NCBI RefSeq assembly: GCF_014193585.1
Contig: NZ_BLXY01000002.1
Span: 955,012 to 1,019,011 of the forward strand
Source: Geomonas paludis
GTDB taxonomy: Bacteria > Desulfobacterota > Desulfuromonadia > Geobacterales > Geobacteraceae
Direction of reading: 5' to 3'
Length of the DNA stretch: 64,000 nt
Shown here: positions 61,738 through 64,000 of the stretch, in pieces
Layout of the letters: each line of letters begins with the position of its first letter
Numbering within the stretch: position 1 is the stretch's first letter
The notes under the pieces: model-generated
Told to the model about the DNA's origin: nothing
The model's input: only the letters and a program-made list of their open reading frames with translations
The model's database searches: none
Program-made: the position numbers and the translations under genes

Positions 61738-63708
61738 CTAACCTCTTAACCCTTCCGCAACGAGCTCCGCGATGTCCTTGACGTTGGTGCCGCCGCTGGA
61801 GCGGTCCTTCAGCCCGTCTTCCATCATGGTCATGCAGTAGGGGCAGGTGGTGCAGATGGTGCCGGGGTTCCCCTCCAGCGCCTCGCTGACCCGGTTCAGG
61901 TTGATCCTCTCGCCCAGGTGCTCCTCCATCCACATGCGCCCGCCGCCGGCGCCGCAGCAGAAGGAGTTCTCGCGGTTTCGCTCCATCTCGGCCGGCGCGG
62001 TGCCGGTCGCCTGTGCGATGACCGCGCGCGGCGCCTGGTAGACCCCGTTGTGGCGCCCCAGGTAGCAGGAATCGTGGAAGACGATGTTGCCCCCCTTCTT
62101 GGCGTGGTGGTCGAGCTTCAGTTTCCCCTGGGCCAAGAGCGATTCGATGAACTCGGCGTGCGGGATCACTTCCAGTTCCAAACCGTACTGACGGTAGTCG
62201 TTCTTGAGGGTGGTGAAGCAGTGCGGGCACTGGGTGACTATCTTGGTCACACCCTTTTCCTGGAACTGCGCCACGTTCTCCCGGGCCATCTTGTCGAAGA
62301 GGTACTCGTTGCCCAGCCGGCGCAGGCTGTCGCCGCAGCACTTCTCCTCCTTGCCGAGGATGCCGTAGGAGACGCCGGCCGCTTCCATGATCTTGGTCAT
62401 GGCCAAGGTCACCTGCTTGCTGCGCGAGTCAAAGGAGCCGGCACACCCGACGAAGTAGAGGTACTCGGTCTTCCCCGCCTCGAACTGCTGCACTTCGCGC
62501 CCGCCGGCCCACTTGCCGCGCTCGCCCGGCGCGATGCCCCACGGGTTGGAGCGCTGCTCCATGTTCTCGAAGAGGTTCAGGAGCTCTTCCGGGAAATCCG
62601 CTTCCATCTGCACCAGGTGGCGGCGCATCTTGGTGATCTTGGGCATCTGCTCGATGAAGACCGGGCAGGCGGCGAGACAGGCGCCGCAGCCGGTGCAGGA
62701 CCAGAGGGCGTCCGGCCTGATGCTCCCCTCCGCCTCGCCGATCACCGGCACGGTGGGCTCGCCGCCGCGCTGCAGCAGGTCGCCGTTGGCCAGCAGGTTC
62801 ATCTTGATGTCGTGCATCACCACACGCGGGTTGAGCGGCTTGCCGGTGGTTGCTGCCGGGCAGGATTTCTCGCAGCGCCCGCACTCGGTGCAGGAAAAGG
62901 AGTCGAAGAGGTCTTTCCAGGTAAAGCGGTCGATGCTGCCGGCGCCGTACACGTTCCCCTCGACGAACTCCTCGCGCGGCTGCGTGTTGGGCGTCTCGAG
63001 CCCCTTGAAGAAGCAGTTGGGGATGGCGGCCAGGATGTGCATGTGCTTGCTGTAGGGAAGGTAGTTCAGGAAGAACAGGAGCACGCCGGCGTGCAGCCAC
63101 CAGGAGATCTCTGCCAGGCTTTCCAGGGTGTACGGCCCCTGCCCCGCCAACAGAGAGGCCAGCGCGGAGGAGACCGGCATCGCCTGCGCCGCGGGCTCCT
63201 GCCCCAGCGCAATTTCCGCGGCGTGCAGGCCGAAGTAGGCCAGCATCAAGGTCCCGATCATGGACAGGATGCCGAAGGCCTCGCCGGTCCGGGCTCCTTC
63301 GTAGGGAGGAGCCACCGCCCTCCTCACCAGTGCGATCACGACAGCGCCAAGGGCACAGAGCGAAACGACGTCGAAGACGAGGACCAGCGGCTGGTAGAGC
63401 GCCATGGGCAGCACCCGCGACAGTTTCGCCGCCGGGAGGACGCCGGCCACCAGGAACTCGGTATTGGCAACGGCCAGGATCAAAAAGGACCAGAAGATGA
63501 AGAGATGGTTGATGCCGAAGGGACGGCTGACCACCCGTTTCTGGAGGAAAGCGAACAGGAACATCCCCTGCAGCCGTTCCGGCAGGCTGGAGCAACGGTC
63601 CTCGGCGACGCCCACGCCGACCAGGCTGAAGCGGCGGTAGCAGCTCCAGGCGAAGATGAGCCCGGCAGCCGCCAGAAGGGGGGTAAAGATCATGGGATCA
63701 GGTTGCAT
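61738..63708 (-). CDS. Membrane CCG-domain iron-sulfur oxidoreductase (HdrD/GlpC-like, EtfQO-like)
   Basis: A 656-residue fusion of a cytochrome-b-like membrane domain (about 1-230, NarI-like, His68, His206 and His222/224 as possible haem ligands), a pair of [4Fe-4S] motifs (C273-x2-C-x2-C-x3-CP and C338-x2-C-x2-C-x3-CP), and two CCG domains (C422, CC457/458 with CPHC at 494; C548, CC584/585 and CPYC at 622). This architecture passes electrons between an electron-transfer flavoprotein or a similar carrier and the quinone pool, and is common in Geobacter for fatty-acid and aromatic degradation. The usual etfAB genes are not in this window. It is transcribed toward the radical SAM gene. Confidence 0.9.
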   Translation of the reverse strand: MQPDPMIFTPLLAAAGLIFAWSCYRRFSLVGVGVAEDRCSSLPERLQGMFLFAFLQKRVVSRPFGINHLFIFWSFLILAVANTEFLVAGVLPAAKLSRVLPMALYQPLVLVFDVVSLCALGAVVIALVRRAVAPPYEGARTGEAFGILSMIGTLMLAYFGLHAAEIALGQEPAAQAMPVSSALASLLAGQGPYTLESLAEISWWLHAGVLLFFLNYLPYSKHMHILAAIPNCFFKGLETPNTQPREEFVEGNVYGAGSIDRFTWKDLFDSFSCTECGRCEKSCPAATTGKPLNPRVVMHDIKMNLLANGDLLQRGGEPTVPVIGEAEGSIRPDALWSCTGCGACLAACPVFIEQMPKITKMRRHLVQMEADFPEELLNLFENMEQRSNPWGIAPGERGKWAGGREVQQFEAGKTEYLYFVGCAGSFDSRSKQVTLAMTKIMEAAGVSYGILGKEEKCCGDSLRRLGNEYLFDKMARENVAQFQEKGVTKIVTQCPHCFTTLKNDYRQYGLELEVIPHAEFIESLLAQGKLKLDHHAKKGGNIVFHDSCYLGRHNGVYQAPRAVIAQATGTAPAEMERNRENSFCCGAGGGRMWMEEHLGERINLNRVSEALEGNPGTICTTCPYCMTMMEDGLKDRSSGGTNVKDIAELVAEGLRG

Positions 63709-63769
63709 ATCATGTCCTTGTAAGTGTGCTGAAAGCGGTGACTATCGGTTGCCTTTTCGGCCGGCGTTC

Positions 63770-63845
63770 ACTTCCCCTCGCCCTTCGGGTCTTGCCCACG
63801 GTAGGGGCGCCGGTCCGAAGGTGGGAGAGGGCCAGGGTGAGGGCG
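63770..63845. repeat. REP-like element (CCCTCTCCC type), partial
   Basis: CCCCTCGCCCTTCGGG...GGGAGAGGGCCAGGGTGAGGGCGGTGCC, the same family as at 24663, 52684 and 61501, here apparently as a single arm followed by IS-like DNA. Confidence 0.75.
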
Positions 63846-63887
63846 GTGCCTCAACCCCACGTCGACGCATTACCTGTTGAGTGCCAC

Positions 63888-63928
63888 GACATCGTGGACA
63901 GATTTTGATGCCAGGACATCGTGGACAC
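63888..63928. repeat. Two ACATCGTGGACA direct repeats at the edge of a probable IS
   Basis: GACATCGTGGACA occurs at 63887-63899 and 63916-63928, 29 bases apart, both near GCCA. Multiple terminal repeats of this kind are transposase-binding sites at the ends of IS21- or IS481-like elements. They border the partial frame at 63937. Confidence 0.5.
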
Positions 63929-63936
63929 TCGTTCCC

Positions 63937-64000
63937 TCAACGTAATTTGTAGTCGAATTCCTCGACCTGGATTCGGTCTTGGAAAACTTTCAGTTTCTGC
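63937..64000 (-). CDS. C-terminal end of a probable transposase (continues beyond window)
   Basis: The last 20 residues before a TGA at 63937-63939 read VFQDRIQVEEFDYKLR at the end, in a frame that is open to the right edge. The position beside the terminal repeats suggests the 3' end of a transposase gene; too little is present to name a family. Confidence 0.35.
   Translation of the reverse strand, partial: QKLKVFQDRIQVEEFDYKLR

Overview
The window looks like chromosome of a high-GC anaerobic delta-type bacterium, most probably a member of the Geobacteraceae (Geobacter, Citrifermentans or Geomonas type). The reasons are the gene content and style: many PAS/Cache hybrid kinases, a Dcu-type C4-dicarboxylate carrier beside an NtrC-type regulator, a large NAD-glutamate dehydrogenase, a membrane CCG-domain iron-sulfur oxidoreductase, PilY1, CheD and FlgM, plus several families of short REP-like intergenic repeats. 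This is a judgement from content; no database search was possible.

Layout. 0-7.1 kb: a PAS histidine kinase, a methyltransferase, a rhodanese, a homocysteine-methyltransferase-like enzyme overlapping a SnoaL-like protein, and a P2-type cation ATPase. 7.1-17.1 kb is an accessory island, visibly poorer in G+C than its surroundings in several places: a GNAT protein, a HigBA-like toxin-antitoxin pair, a secreted WD40-caspase, then a decayed integron. The integron has four to five gene cassettes on the minus strand (metallophosphoesterase, YciI, DUF4826, an Imm63-type immunity protein, a small membrane protein) separated by attC sites. It is followed by the last 48 codons of an integron integrase (intI) and the last ~72 codons of an IS91-family transposase. 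A perfectly periodic 10 x 21-bp tandem array follows.

17-31.7 kb: a chemoreceptor, a binding-protein-type sensor kinase with its sigma-54 response regulator, a sigma-54-like promoter in front of a Dcu carrier that carries an inserted parvulin (PpiC) domain, NAD-glutamate dehydrogenase, a hybrid kinase with CheD, and an SRPBCC protein. 31.9-36.7 kb: transketolase, transaldolase and a J-domain protein in one transcript, plus an aldo/keto reductase. 37-52.7 kb is cell-envelope rich: an OmpA protein with two OmpA domains, a small membrane protein, FlgM, a lipoprotein that fuses an L,D-transpeptidase to an M15 peptidase, a two-gene unit of PilY1 and a 1716-residue delta-60-repeat/dockerin protein, and a second L,D-transpeptidase. 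52.8-64 kb: ferredoxin, a YtxH protein, a MoxR/VWA unit, a PhnD-like binding protein with a hybrid kinase, a radical SAM/SPASM protein, the CCG oxidoreductase, and the edge of an insertion sequence.

The strongest unusual observations are the integron remnant, where the inverse core site of each of three cassettes is the exact reverse complement of that cassette's own core site; the Dcu-parvulin fusion; the transpeptidase-M15 fusion; and the 21-bp array, whose T-tracts are phased with the DNA helix and predict curved DNA. No rRNA, tRNA or CRISPR array was seen.
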